A DNA stretch of 64,000 nucleotides, taken from positions 1 through 64,000 of the forward strand of contig CAZUNO010000012.1 of NCBI GenBank assembly GCA_964621445.1, in the 5' to 3' direction. Under the pieces are notes generated by a model. It saw nothing but the letters and a program-made list of their open reading frames with translations. It did no database searches and was not told the origin of the DNA. A program made the position numbers and the translations under genes. This document shows, piece after piece, positions 51,730 to 60,905 of the stretch. Source of the DNA: CAZUNO01 sp964621445 [NCBI: Candidatus Hadarchaeota archaeon] (GTDB taxonomy: Archaea > CAYQAE01 > CAYVLA01). Positions within the stretch are counted from its first letter, which is position 1. Each line of letters begins with the position of its first letter.

Positions 51730-52953
51730 ATGAGAATTCACCTGGTCATCATAATACTCATGTTTTTAATGCCCGCAGTTTCCCCAATGGAGGAAAAGGT
51801 CGATCCCCGGACGGGGAGAATCCGCCTGCTCTACATTGGATCCTCTTACTGGGGCACCAGACCGGGCCTCATATTCCTTTCGGACCCCAAGTTCCGCCCA
51901 ACCTTGATTCCTGCCATCACCGTCTGGTCCACTGGCAGGCAAACATTCGGAGATCCTGAACAGGATATCGCCAGGAGCATGAGGATATATTTCCCGAGAA
52001 CATATGAAGATCTGATAGCCAAGTATGATTTCATCCAGCTATCAGGCTGCAACGAGAACGTAATCAGCGGCAGATGGCAGCGGGATTTCACACGGGCAAC
52101 GAGGGAGGAGGGCCTCGGATTTGCCATGACCGATGGGTATCGAGGCTTCGGTGGCGGTCCCCAGGCCCATTCAACCTGGGAGGGGAGTTATCTTGACGCA
52201 GCACTGCTCCCCGTGAACTCACTCACCAAACAATTCGTAATAGGGCCCATGTGGGCTAGGGTCCTTGAACCAGACAATGACCTCATGAAATCGCTGCCTC
52301 TAGAAAGTGCCCCTCCTCTTATGGAAATAAACGAGGTCACAATGAAACAGGGTGCCACCTTGCTCATGGATATCGAGCCCCAGGCCAAACCCCTAATGGC
52401 ATACTGGGACGTTGGAGAAGGAAGATGCCTTGCCTGGACATGTGATCTTCACGGAGCACCTAGGGGGTCGGGCATCTGGCAAAGGGAATGGAACTACTGG
52501 ATTGATTTCGTACTCAACCTTGATTACTTCGTGGCGGGTATTGAATGCCCCAAGGACCCCATGATGATGCACGCCATAAGGGAAGGATTCTGATCGTACT
52601 CGGAGAGGCTTGCCCTCATAAACGATCTAATATCATTCATACAAAGATTCGGGGCCAGCACCGGGAAGATTGACCAGCACTTGGATATCTTGAAGTCCCT
52701 GAAGAGAGATATCGATGAGTCGTATCTGGATCAAAAGTACCAGGAAACCCTGTCTAAAATGAGGAACCTGGAAAGGGAATTCGAGTCGGCTCAGGAAACG
52801 GCCATGGAGATTAAGGATAATGCACTTCTCTGGGTCTACACGGTCGAATATTTGACGGTTCTGGGAACCATCCTGGCATCTGGTGCCGTTTTGTGGTCCG
52901 TCCTTGTGAAAAGATCCCTTTACAGGGAGGTGAAGACCACCCGTGAGAAATGA
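51730..52953 (+). pseudogene. Third ThuA/GATase-like membrane protein paralogue, interrupted by in-frame TGA
   Basis: Two segments in the same frame (51730-52593 and onward to 52953) are separated only by TGA at 52591-52593. The first, with signal peptide (LVIIILMFLMPAVSP), has the GATase-like domain (IRLLYIGSSYWGT; IYFPRTYEDLIAKYDFIQLSG). After the TGA the frame continues as SYSERLALINDLISFIQRFG, a coiled coil, then ALLWVYTVEYL, a transmembrane helix and KRSLYREVKTTREK, all matching the paralogues at 12090 and 13441. The TGA falls where paralogues have Met or a hydrophobic residue. It is a recent nonsense mutation, a sequence error or a readthrough; TGA is used as an ordinary stop elsewhere in the window (mcm). 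Confidence 0.78.
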
Positions 52954-52964
52954 TTACGTCGACA

Positions 52965-53660
52965 TCATCTCCATACCAGCCTCAGCCCCTCGATACCAAG
53001 GGGAACTCCAACATACTCATCGGTCCAACCATGGTAATCCCTAAAACTCCGTGGATTCACCCCTGTGAACTCGTCCGCCTCCCAGTGTCTGGGACCTAGG
53101 AGGTTTCGGAGGCTGTTAGTGAGCTTTATTTTGATTTCATTCATGCCCACCTTGAGTTCATCCTCAACGCAAATCCGATATTCCCGCCAGAAAACGTTCC
53201 CTACCTTCTTTTCGTTGACTATAAATTGGGCTACGGTACCCCCGAGCTGTTCAAACTCAAGGTAGGGCCTCCCGGGCCTCCGCTTCTCGATCCTTATTTC
53301 CGTTTCCAGTACAATTGTCCCGGCGAAGAAGGGATATCCATGAGTTCTAAGGTCTGATATATCAGGGCACTCGGACTCCTCCTCCGTGAGAAGAGGGCAC
53401 TTTCCGTCTATCCTAACCGCAAAATCACCAAGAATATAGGCATCCTCGATACTGAGATCCTCTTCCTTTCTCCCCCTGATTATGACACGATTACGCCCCT
53501 TTACCAGGCATCCATCCGCCGAAATCCGTCTGAATGCCGGATCAAGCCACCATGAATTCTCCTGGGGTTCAACCTTTCTCTCGTTGATGTAAAGGTCAAA
53601 CCTCTGGGCATCTTCAATAACCACGGAAACGGAATATGACGAATCATTACGGAACTCGTA
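52965..53660 (-). pseudogene. C-terminal part of a GH106-like glycosidase, cut off by an inserted element
   Basis: The frame runs 231 residues from immediately after a TAA created by the junction; a GTG at 53624 would give 219 residues. It is a beta-sandwich tail (DLYINERKV, NRVIIRGRKEEDL, FFAGTIVLETEI, LEFEQLGGTVAQFIVNEKKVGNVFWREYRICVEDEL) of the kind that closes rhamnosidase-type glycosidases. Its first residues (YEFRNDSSYSVSVVIEDAQRF) continue directly from the end of the truncated protein at 61737-63902, 8 kb away on the same strand. Confidence 0.85.
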
Positions 53661-53662
53661 TT
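53653..53662. repeat. Left 10-bp direct repeat (att core) of the element
   Basis: AACTCGTATT, identical to 61747-61756. Host glycosidase sequence lies on the left and element sequence on the right. Confidence 0.8.
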
Positions 53663-53760
53663 ATGTCACGTGTTAGTGTTGCTTTTGTTCCAATATTAAT
53701 CTAATCGAGATGATAGCTTGATATATTTAAAATTTTTTATAAAAAAAATCCATTAAAATT

Positions 53761-54741
53761 GTGACAATAATTATATTTATTAGGATTCAAAGAAAAAGAT
53801 ATTGGAATCGAGATCTAAAAAAAAATGAGATTTGTTTGAAGTTGAAATCTAAAAACAAGATAGACTTGAAGCTGGCACGGTTTAGAGAAAGGATATCTGG
53901 CCGGAAGTGGAACCCACTGACCGTGAGGCAGTACGTGGTGTGGGCCAGGAGGCTTGAGGCCTGGGCCAAGCTCCATAACCAAGAACCGGAAAGCTTCCCG
54001 GGCTTGATGTTCGACTTCGACACCTATCTCGCCAACCTCCCCCGGAACCCGCCCTGGGGGTCCACCAAGAAGAAGGGCGACAGCTATGCGTATCGGTCCC
54101 GGGTCCAGGCTCTCTCCGCAGCCAAGCTCTACCTACAGCTCATGTACGGGGCCCGCCTGGAGCGGGACGTGGACCAGTTCGTATCCGGGCAGCAACCCCA
54201 GTTCAAGCCGGAGTGGTACACCAGGGAGGAGGCACACAAGATCTTCAGAGACACCGCCAACTGTAGCTACCCCTCCTGCCGGGCCATGACCAGGCTGGGG
54301 TACGACTGCATCCTGCGGTGCGCCGAACTGGTAAAGGTACAGAAAAACGACATAGACATGAACCGAAAAACCCTGGAGGTCAGGGCGGTCAAGCACTCCA
54401 TCCCCAGAGAGGTAGGGTTCACCGAGAAGACCAAGGCCCTGCTGGAGCCGGTTATGGAGAGGCGAAAGACTGGGCACCTGTTCCTGACCTACGAGACCGA
54501 GGACAGGCCGGGCGTCAAGCCCTTCCAGCCGCAGTCATGGAGCAGGCACTTCAGGAGAGAGCACAACGCCAAGTTCCACAAGCTGTGCCGGCATTCGAGC
54601 ATTATCCACAAGCTGCAGGAGGGATGGAGGTTCGGCGATGTCTACCTCCAGGCCAGGCACAGGCACCCCTCCATGACCGCCAAGTACGCGGAGTACGCAG
54701 CGGTAGAGGTCCCGGAATGGGCTCAGGAGACCCCTTTCTGA
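53761..54741 (+). CDS. Tyrosine recombinase/integrase (left end of element)
   Basis: 326 residues. The SAM-like core-binding domain (about 38-130: RKWNPLTVRQYVVWARRLEAW) is followed by a catalytic domain. The first Arg is in DCILRCAELVKV, the beta-hairpin Lys in RAVKHSIPREV, then HKLCRHSSI (HxxRH) and the nucleophile in MTAKYAEY. The usual GH before the Tyr is RHRH. All catalytic residues are therefore plausible and the gene is full-length. The first 30 codons are very AT-rich and the remainder GC-rich. GTG start 98 bases from the left repeat. It probably catalysed the integration. Confidence 0.85.
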   Translation: MTIIIFIRIQRKRYWNRDLKKNEICLKLKSKNKIDLKLARFRERISGRKWNPLTVRQYVVWARRLEAWAKLHNQEPESFPGLMFDFDTYLANLPRNPPWGSTKKKGDSYAYRSRVQALSAAKLYLQLMYGARLERDVDQFVSGQQPQFKPEWYTREEAHKIFRDTANCSYPSCRAMTRLGYDCILRCAELVKVQKNDIDMNRKTLEVRAVKHSIPREVGFTEKTKALLEPVMERRKTGHLFLTYETEDRPGVKPFQPQSWSRHFRREHNAKFHKLCRHSSIIHKLQEGWRFGDVYLQARHRHPSMTAKYAEYAAVEVPEWAQETPF

Positions 54742-55497
54742 AGGCGGTAAGCCCTCGCCATTAGCGGTGAAGGAAAGGGGGAAGACAAAAACACAAAGCC
54801 TGAAAAAGGTGACCAGCCGCCAGTGAAGAGGAGAAAAAAACTTTCTGAATATTGAAATTATGATCATTTAACTTGGAAATGAGAAGCCCCCCAATCAGGG
54901 ATCTTTATGATGAGAAAAAGGGTTGACCCAGCACCTATAGACAGCACAGGTATCTCCTATAAGAAACTGCCAAACCATCCCGATATCGATTAGGCAAATG
55001 AAAAACACTCAGTGCTACCGCTATCTACCGATTTCCTTACCACCGGGGAATGGAAGCAAGATTAAGATACTGCTCCCCCTAAACAAACTCCGGGGGGTTT
55101 TCTAGTTAACCTCTAACCATAGAAGAAGCTTTCCCGATCCTCTTCCGCTGTGAACAGATTTCGTGAAACAATATAAGATTGGCTATACTTCTGACCTTCT
55201 AGACATGCACAAACGATTCCTGCTCAACCTAGAAAAGGTACAAAATAGGCAGAGATAACGCTATTGCTAGGCGGGGCAAACAGTGAACACGTCAATCATT
55301 GCCGGGTATTGCCTGGGCAGGGCCCTAGTGTACTTCTTGATGGTCATCCATTTTCGGCCTTGGTCTGTATAGCATTAGATGGTTGGTGGACCCTATTATA
55401 AAGCATCCCAGTATGCATTTCGTTCCCGACCCCTTGACGGTAGTAAGAGACCACAAGATGGGGAGGAGACCTATTACCACACGTTTGGCTGGCGGAA
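54742..55497. other. Region without recognisable gene
   Basis: About 750 bases inside the element with frequent stops in all frames. No open frame looks protein-like and no RNA gene was recognised. It may hold remnants or cis-acting element sequence. Confidence 0.6.
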
Positions 55498-55722
55498 CTA
55501 GATCCTCGATCTTTTTACTGCCAGCTTCACGTCTTCCCCCCGTACTGTCTTTCTTCCCGCGTGTTGAGCCATCTTTTTAGCCCTGACCGCGACCAGGGCT
55601 CCGTGCTTCTCGAGCAGCTGTGCCAGGGCACGTGTGGCCGAGGCGCTGACACGCTGAGCATGAGCATTGTCTCTGATAATTCTCTCCACTGGGGCTAAAG
55701 GCAGTTCCCCCACAACATTCAC
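55498..55722 (-). CDS. Archaeal histone
   Basis: 74 residues. The HMf-type histone fold is clear: ELPLAPVERIIRDN (helix 1), the long central helix SASATRALAQLLEKHGALVAVRAKKMAQHAG, and GRKTVRGEDVKLAVKR (helix 3 with the RKT DNA-contact loop). Starts at GTG 55722. It would wrap DNA as dimers and multimers. It lies within the inserted element rather than in the host gene set, so it is either cargo or a displaced host gene. GC-rich compared with the genes that follow it. Confidence 0.93.
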   Translation of the reverse strand: MNVVGELPLAPVERIIRDNAHAQRVSASATRALAQLLEKHGALVAVRAKKMAQHAGRKTVRGEDVKLAVKRSRI

Positions 55723-55912
55723 CTACAGGGGCAGTTTCCCGGCCCCGTATTAAGGTGTTGCCCCTGACGGGAGTGCCCTGCCGATATGGTTTTCGACCGA
55801 TCTCCGCCCGTGCAGGCGCGGGCCTTCACTCAGCTTGCGCCCGTTGAGCGAGTAGAAGCATTTTCAAGGGAGGGGGATAAGGCGGCATTGTCATTTATGG
55901 AAGGCAAGCCCC

Positions 55913-56249
55913 ATGAAGGCAAATCCACGTTGGGTTAGGTTCTCCTTGGCAGCATTCGCCGTGATGGCTGCCGCAGTCCCTGGCTTTGCGATTCTCGATA
56001 TCTACAATTTTGATTGGTATTACTTTGGAGGAACGGGGGGGGAGAGCTTCGCTGGCAACTTTACTGCCTATCATATTTGGTATGCTCAACTTAGTAGTTT
56101 TCTTTTCAGGCCCTCTTATGTTCGCACTTGGGATTCTAGAGGGATATCAGATTGTTCGTGGTCTTATGGATCCTTACAAGAATCCTAGCGAGTTCCCAGT
56201 GCCTCATACTACAGTAAGGTATGAGAATGACATAAGGGGAGAAATATGA
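55913..56249 (+). pseudogene. Two-helix membrane protein with frameshift at a G8 tract
   Basis: The first frame gives MKANPRWVRFSLAAFAVMAAAVPGFAILDIYNFDWYYF in two hydrophobic and aromatic blocks, then loses sense. Switching frame within the run of eight Gs at 56035-56042 continues as LATLLPIIFGMLNLVVFF, GPLMFALGILEGYQIV and a soluble tail ending at the stop 56247-56249. That stop overlaps the next gene start as ATGA, which shows that the second frame is the real 3' part. About 111 residues if joined. No family recognised. Confidence 0.6.
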
Positions 56250-56866
56250 AGTCTGTACGAAAGAAGGTTTATGGGAACCGAATAATAGTAATTACTGGTC
56301 AGAGTACTTCTTTGAATTGTGGCGGTATGGGAATGATACTCGGCTTCACTAGATCCTTGGAAAACTCCTTCCAAGAATCTAAGATTTTCCTTCTATCAAA
56401 TAATTCTAAACTGGATCAAAGAAGATATGCCTTGGAGAATATTGAGATCGTGCAAAGATCTTGGGTAAGGGCAAAAGATAGAGATTTTCAGAAGTATCTC
56501 TATACTGTTATCTCCTTTCTCCTTATTGTAACTAGGGCTTTCCTTTACCGTTTGGCAGGAGTACTTCATCTTGAGAGTGAAAGAATCTTGGAGTCTACGC
56601 TCTCTGTTTATGTTCGGTCGAATGTTGTTGTCGATATCAATGGGGATTGTTGGTCTCGGCATTTCGATCATCGTTTTTTTCCCTGGTTATTGCCCTTGGT
56701 TTTACATGGGGTGGATTTAACTAGGAGCGGAGGTATTGGTTTGGCATTATATTATCGACCGGTGGTTCTGTTTTCCCTATTTTTGTTCACTGTGCTCCCC
56801 CAGTTGGGGGTCGCCAGGATTACTCCTGATTGTAGTGATCTCGGGGAGTTAGAGCGATTGGAATAA
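56246..56866 (+). pseudogene. Truncated polysaccharide pyruvyltransferase-like gene
   Basis: 206 residues; full-length family members have about 330-400. The N-terminus RIIVITGQSTSLNCGGMGMILGFTRSL and the middle VVVDINGDCWS match the N-terminal domain of PssM/CsaB-type pyruvyltransferases of cell-surface polymers. After PLVLHGVD the sequence no longer resembles the family, and the C-terminal domain is missing. Coupled by ATGA to the preceding membrane protein. AT-rich relative to the neighbouring histone. Probably decayed cargo. Confidence 0.5.
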
Positions 56867-57922
56867 GGGCAGTACCATCCCAAACACTTGTAGCCTTCAA
56901 GAACAAGGCTCCCGATAGACGTCGGGGCCTCGCGTCAGACAATGCATCTACCCTGGCTCTCGGCCATTGATCTTTGGAGCAAGATGGATAAATGAAATTT
57001 AGGGAGGAGATTATCAGCCTGCTGCCAAAACCTATTTCACACCAACTACAATAGGACTAAAGGACATTGTGCATCCGTAGATACAAAAATGGGTTCCAAA
57101 CTATTTCGATAACACAGGGACTGGAAAACCTAGAAAGAGCTTGGTCTAGATCTCATACCCAAATTCTGCGAGAAAATAGCATGATTCTAGGGCCTACCTC
57201 TCGATGATCACGCCGGGCCGTTCTCACCACATATCGCCGTCCATTGTTTAGTGCCTCTATTGGCTACTCCTCCTGTATCAATCCCTGTCTAGGAATGTTG
57301 GCGCGGATATGCCCGAATAATCATTCCTCATAACTTGCTGAAAGTCCTCCGTAGACATGGTGGACAACGTTCCAGACGCTATCTACTCACCGGTCTCGGA
57401 GTAGGTGACTACAACATTCAGCTTCTGGGCCACACATATGTTCAAGGAAGGATTCCTCCTGCCCTCCACCAGCCTTCCCTCGCCCCACTGGAAGGAGGGA
57501 ACTTTCAATAACAGGATTAGAGCTCAATTATTGGTTGTTCAAGAACGTGGTTCAATCTCTTCATAGCATCAATCATCTCCTTCTGTACTCTGCACCACTC
57601 TCCGTCATCGTCTCCCTACATCAGTAATCTTCTTTCAAACCCTTGAAGCTTTTCTGTCCTCCATCTTGGCCCATGCAAGTCATCATGTGTAATTGGCTAA
57701 AGAACAGCAAAACACACCGCATTGCCGGAACCGCGGTACCGCGAAATAGTTATTAAAACCCCTAATTCAAAAACAGTCAACAAAATCCGTCCAAACCCCC
57801 AAAACCCGCTCATTCAAGCTCAAAAATTGAAATAAAAAAATCCAAAAAACATAACCTTGGATGTCCACCCGCTACAGCGAGGGAATCCCTACGGGCCGGC
57901 CCACTTGGTCAAGAATACATAA
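56867..57922. other. Region without recognisable gene; contains a 12-bp palindrome
   Basis: About 1.05 kb in the element with stops in all frames and no recognised RNA. CGCGGTACCGCG at 57732-57743 is a perfect palindrome. The last 100 bases before the FG-GAP gene end are A/C-rich. Probably decayed sequence. Confidence 0.55.
57832..57856 (-). terminator. Putative terminator of the FG-GAP gene
   Basis: On the minus strand two T-runs (six and seven Ts) follow about 70-90 bases after the stop. Archaeal RNA polymerase commonly stops in such oligo-T runs. Confidence 0.45.
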
Positions 57923-60223
57923 CTAATCCTCTCTAGTCGTGGGGGGTCGGTAGCTGAAACCCCTTAGGAAACAAATCAGGCCCACGAATAGCAGGGGGAG
58001 TAAAAGTTCAGTAATCGGGAACCACAACGAGTTGGATCCAGCTGATTTAAGGGTAAGCCACTCCTGTTCTCTCTGATATTCCGCCGGGTATGCGGTGTGG
58101 TAGTACTCGGGCCACGGTGATGGTGCGGGGTATTGGCCGCCCAGGGTCAGTGAGTAGAGCTGTGTTTCCTGGTAGGTGTGTCCTCCTAGCTCGACTATCC
58201 ACTCGGAGACGTTGTCACCGTCGATGTCGCCCCACCAGCCTCCGTTCTCCGCCCTCCTGTTCACTGCTACATTCTCGTTCATGTAGTATGCTTCCAGCCT
58301 CCCCGTGGCGCCATCGGTGACTATCGGGAAGGGGGCTAGCCAAAGCACCTCTAGCTCGCCGTCGCCGTCGATATCGGCTATCGTCTGGTAAGAGGACCAG
58401 TAGTTGGCGGTCGCTCCCCACGGTAGTTCCCCGCTCTGGCTCATCTCGGTGAAGTTAACCTCCCATATGACCTCCGGGGAATCCCCGCTTATGTTGAGGG
58501 CGAAACCGGCGTCACTGGACATCACCACCATATCCATACCGCCATCTCGGTCCAGATCCCCGACAGCCTGACAGAGCCTGATTGTGCCCTGCCTGGGGTG
58601 CCTCCATGACCACTCCTCCACGCCCTCATGGCTGATGCTGAAAACAGACGACATCGGCGGGCTGGTCCAGGCCAGCGCCTCGAACTCCCCGTCCCCGTCG
58701 ATATCCGCTACAATCACATTGTTGAACTCCATGTTGGACCCTGTGTCGAACCTCCACCTCTCCAACCCGGACCCGGCATCAATGCAGTACACATTGTGGT
58801 CCTGGCAGGCCCAAACCACCTCGAACTCACCGTCCCGGTCGATATCACAGACAGTGGGATGACCACCGTTACCCGGCAAGGTCTGGAACGAGGTCCAAAC
58901 CAGCTCGCCCTCATGGCTAACGCGGTGGATATAGCCATGGTTGGTGCTGAGAAAGAACTCAACGAAACCATCGCCATCAACATCCAAAGCCTGCGGGGCA
59001 CCAAACATATCCGCCCGATCGGGTTCATCCCAGTACCACACAAGCTGTCCATCACCATTCAGAACATGAAGCCTTCCACCCCTACCAGCCAGACAGAGCT
59101 CATAGACACCGTCGGCATCAACGTCCACCAGGGACACCTTACCCGGGTTACCGGGAAGCCCAGGCATATCGGGAGGAGGATACATCCACTCCAGCCTGGA
59201 ATCCGCATCGACACACCACAGCCTCTTGGTATCACCCCTCCCGTTACCGAACACCATCTCCATCACCCCGTCACCGTCCACATCCCAAACCGTCTGACAT
59301 CCCCGGTGCCCCGGACCAACGATCGAGGAGGTAAGATCACTCATATTGACAATCCACTCAACACCGAGCAGAGGGACCTCCGGTTCCCTGAACTCGGTCG
59401 AGAAATTCACCCCAGCGCTAGCCTCAGTCCGACCATCAGAGACATATACCACCAACCGGTGAACCCCATCCGGCAAGACCAAGTCAATCTTCTTGTCCAC
59501 CACAACAGGGCAGGCATCATTACCGATGTAGCTCTGCCTGGCATGGCCCTCCAGAATTATCTCGCCGTCGACCTCTACCCGCCAGTCAATCTCAATAGGT
59601 TCAACATCCACATCGTACACCCGGAAACAAACCGACCAGAGTCTAGCTAACTCCGCTCCCTGGTTCGGCTCGGTGATAACCAGGTACCGAGTCTCCCCCG
59701 GCACCCTGGACCCGGAGATGTTACCGGCAAGCGTGATACCGGCCCGCGGGTATCTAAGAGCAACCCGACTCATCTCCTGGAACTGATACCTCGGGAGCCT
59801 CCACACAGCCCACAGCCCGATACAGGAACGGGGGCTAAGGTTATACCTCCCATGCTTCCAGATCTTCTCTACAAGCCCATCGCATTCCATTTCACCAAAT
59901 TGTTGGGACCATCGATGGTAGTAACAATCTCTCCACGGGCCGTCATCCACCTTAAACTCCATCAAACGCGGATCAATAACCATATAGCTATCCAGGTTGT
60001 TGCGGAGTCTCATCCAAACGATAACCTCCCTGAACCCCTCAACATCCCCAACGGCAACCAACTCCAGGGTCACCCCATTACTCGTGGCATCCACAGACAT
60101 GTAGGAATGGTTGCCATGGAGTGGTTGTGAAGAACCTCCAGGATCAACGTCAAGGCTAGACACCAAGCTGAAGTTAAGCGGAAGAATTAGAAAAAGGAAA
60201 AATAGAGAATTGAATTTCGTCAT
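57923..60223 (-). CDS. Secreted, membrane-anchored FG-GAP/VCBS-repeat protein
   Basis: 766 residues from ATG 60223 (the frame is open to 60265). A signal peptide (LFFLFLILPLNFSLVSS) leads to a beta-rich domain (about 30-280) and then six or more FG-GAP-type units with calcium-binding DxDGDGxxE loops (DVDGDGVMEMVFG, DIDGDGEFEALAW, DIDGDGELEVLWL). A C-terminal transmembrane helix (LLLPLLFVGLICFLRGF) anchors it. It probably forms a beta-propeller on the cell surface for adhesion or sugar binding. It appears intact and is the largest cargo gene of the element. Confidence 0.85.
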   Translation of the reverse strand: MTKFNSLFFLFLILPLNFSLVSSLDVDPGGSSQPLHGNHSYMSVDATSNGVTLELVAVGDVEGFREVIVWMRLRNNLDSYMVIDPRLMEFKVDDGPWRDCYYHRWSQQFGEMECDGLVEKIWKHGRYNLSPRSCIGLWAVWRLPRYQFQEMSRVALRYPRAGITLAGNISGSRVPGETRYLVITEPNQGAELARLWSVCFRVYDVDVEPIEIDWRVEVDGEIILEGHARQSYIGNDACPVVVDKKIDLVLPDGVHRLVVYVSDGRTEASAGVNFSTEFREPEVPLLGVEWIVNMSDLTSSIVGPGHRGCQTVWDVDGDGVMEMVFGNGRGDTKRLWCVDADSRLEWMYPPPDMPGLPGNPGKVSLVDVDADGVYELCLAGRGGRLHVLNGDGQLVWYWDEPDRADMFGAPQALDVDGDGFVEFFLSTNHGYIHRVSHEGELVWTSFQTLPGNGGHPTVCDIDRDGEFEVVWACQDHNVYCIDAGSGLERWRFDTGSNMEFNNVIVADIDGDGEFEALAWTSPPMSSVFSISHEGVEEWSWRHPRQGTIRLCQAVGDLDRDGGMDMVVMSSDAGFALNISGDSPEVIWEVNFTEMSQSGELPWGATANYWSSYQTIADIDGDGELEVLWLAPFPIVTDGATGRLEAYYMNENVAVNRRAENGGWWGDIDGDNVSEWIVELGGHTYQETQLYSLTLGGQYPAPSPWPEYYHTAYPAEYQREQEWLTLKSAGSNSLWFPITELLLPLLFVGLICFLRGFSYRPPTTRED

Positions 60224-60300
60224 CCTAATTCCACTGAACGAAGGATTGTTCCACATGAAAATCACATTTACCTAGGAGGCTCAGCTTTCTTATAGGTCCT

Positions 60301-60905
60301 TCAGTCATCGACGAAGAGTCCTCTGGTCGGCTGGTTATTGTCATCTATCTCCAAGTTGTAAATCTCTGTGTTCGAGTCCGGTCCATTCAGATGGGCTCTG
60401 CTGAGGAACCTGAATTTGTACTCAGCTGTGCCGAAATCGTAGTTGACTTGAAGCCACTCCGTAGATTCCGGGATACTACTTGTGGTAGTACTCCAGAGCT
60501 TGCTTCCCACGTTGACCCAGTGCCCATCTTGTTTCTCGTAGACGAAAAGCCACATCCTGAAATAAGCTTTGCTTGCCGTGTCCTGTTCTCTTCATAGTCT
60601 ACTAGCACACCACACTTTGCGTACTCTCCACCGTCCAACTCGTTTTCGTCTGTATACCAATACGCTTCCCAACCATAATAGCCGCTTCCAGTTCCGCTGT
60701 CGAAATCGCCGTATCCTCCGTACATGTATCCATATATCCCAGCCCAATACGTGCACCCAGTTTCACAATCTCCTGAATCCACTTCGAAATGGTCGGCACT
60801 GTAACCAAATGAGGAAGTGTTGTCTATGTCTACTCTAGATATGGCCCAGACAATGGCAGCGCTGCCGATAACCAACATCACTGTCAAGATGGCTTCTCTT
60901 TTCAT
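60301..60905 (-). pseudogene. Frameshifted secreted protein
   Basis: Two overlapping frames belong together. The N-part from ATG 60905 has a membrane/signal helix (AILTVMLVIGSAAIVWAI) and a Gly/Tyr-rich domain (YWAGIYGYMYGGYGDFDSG) up to VDYEE. The C-part, one base out of register, runs QDTASKAYFRMWLFVYEKQDG to the stop near 60301 and includes STEWLQVNYDFGTAEYKF. One extra base near 60600 explains both. About 200 residues if joined. No family recognised. The 5' end overlaps the 3' end of the right integrase. Confidence 0.6.

Noticed and set aside
52591-52593. TGA as selenocysteine codon
   Set aside because: Paralogues have no Cys at the position, no hairpin typical of SECIS was seen, and no selenocysteine genes are in the window. 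A nonsense mutation or error is simpler.
53653-53760. Terminal inverted repeats of a DDE transposon
   Set aside because: No inverted repeat pairs the two ends, no DDE transposase is present, and the 10-bp direct repeat with tyrosine recombinases fits site-specific integration better.
54318-54764. 148-residue frame overlapping the left integrase
   Set aside because: Low-complexity Gln/Gly/Arg-rich shadow of the GC-rich integrase sequence, no family features.
55383-55580. 65-residue plus-strand frame beside the histone
   Set aside because: Overlaps the histone 3' end antisense and has a random-looking composition.
55723-55912. Structured RNA in the GC-rich gap before the membrane protein
   Set aside because: Short hairpins such as GCCCG/CGGGC are present, but they match no RNA family that I recognise and are expected by chance in GC-rich DNA.
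58628-59650. 340-residue plus-strand open frame
   Set aside because: It is the shadow of the FG-GAP repeats; its composition (many His, Pro, Asn) mirrors the repeated Asp-Gly codons.
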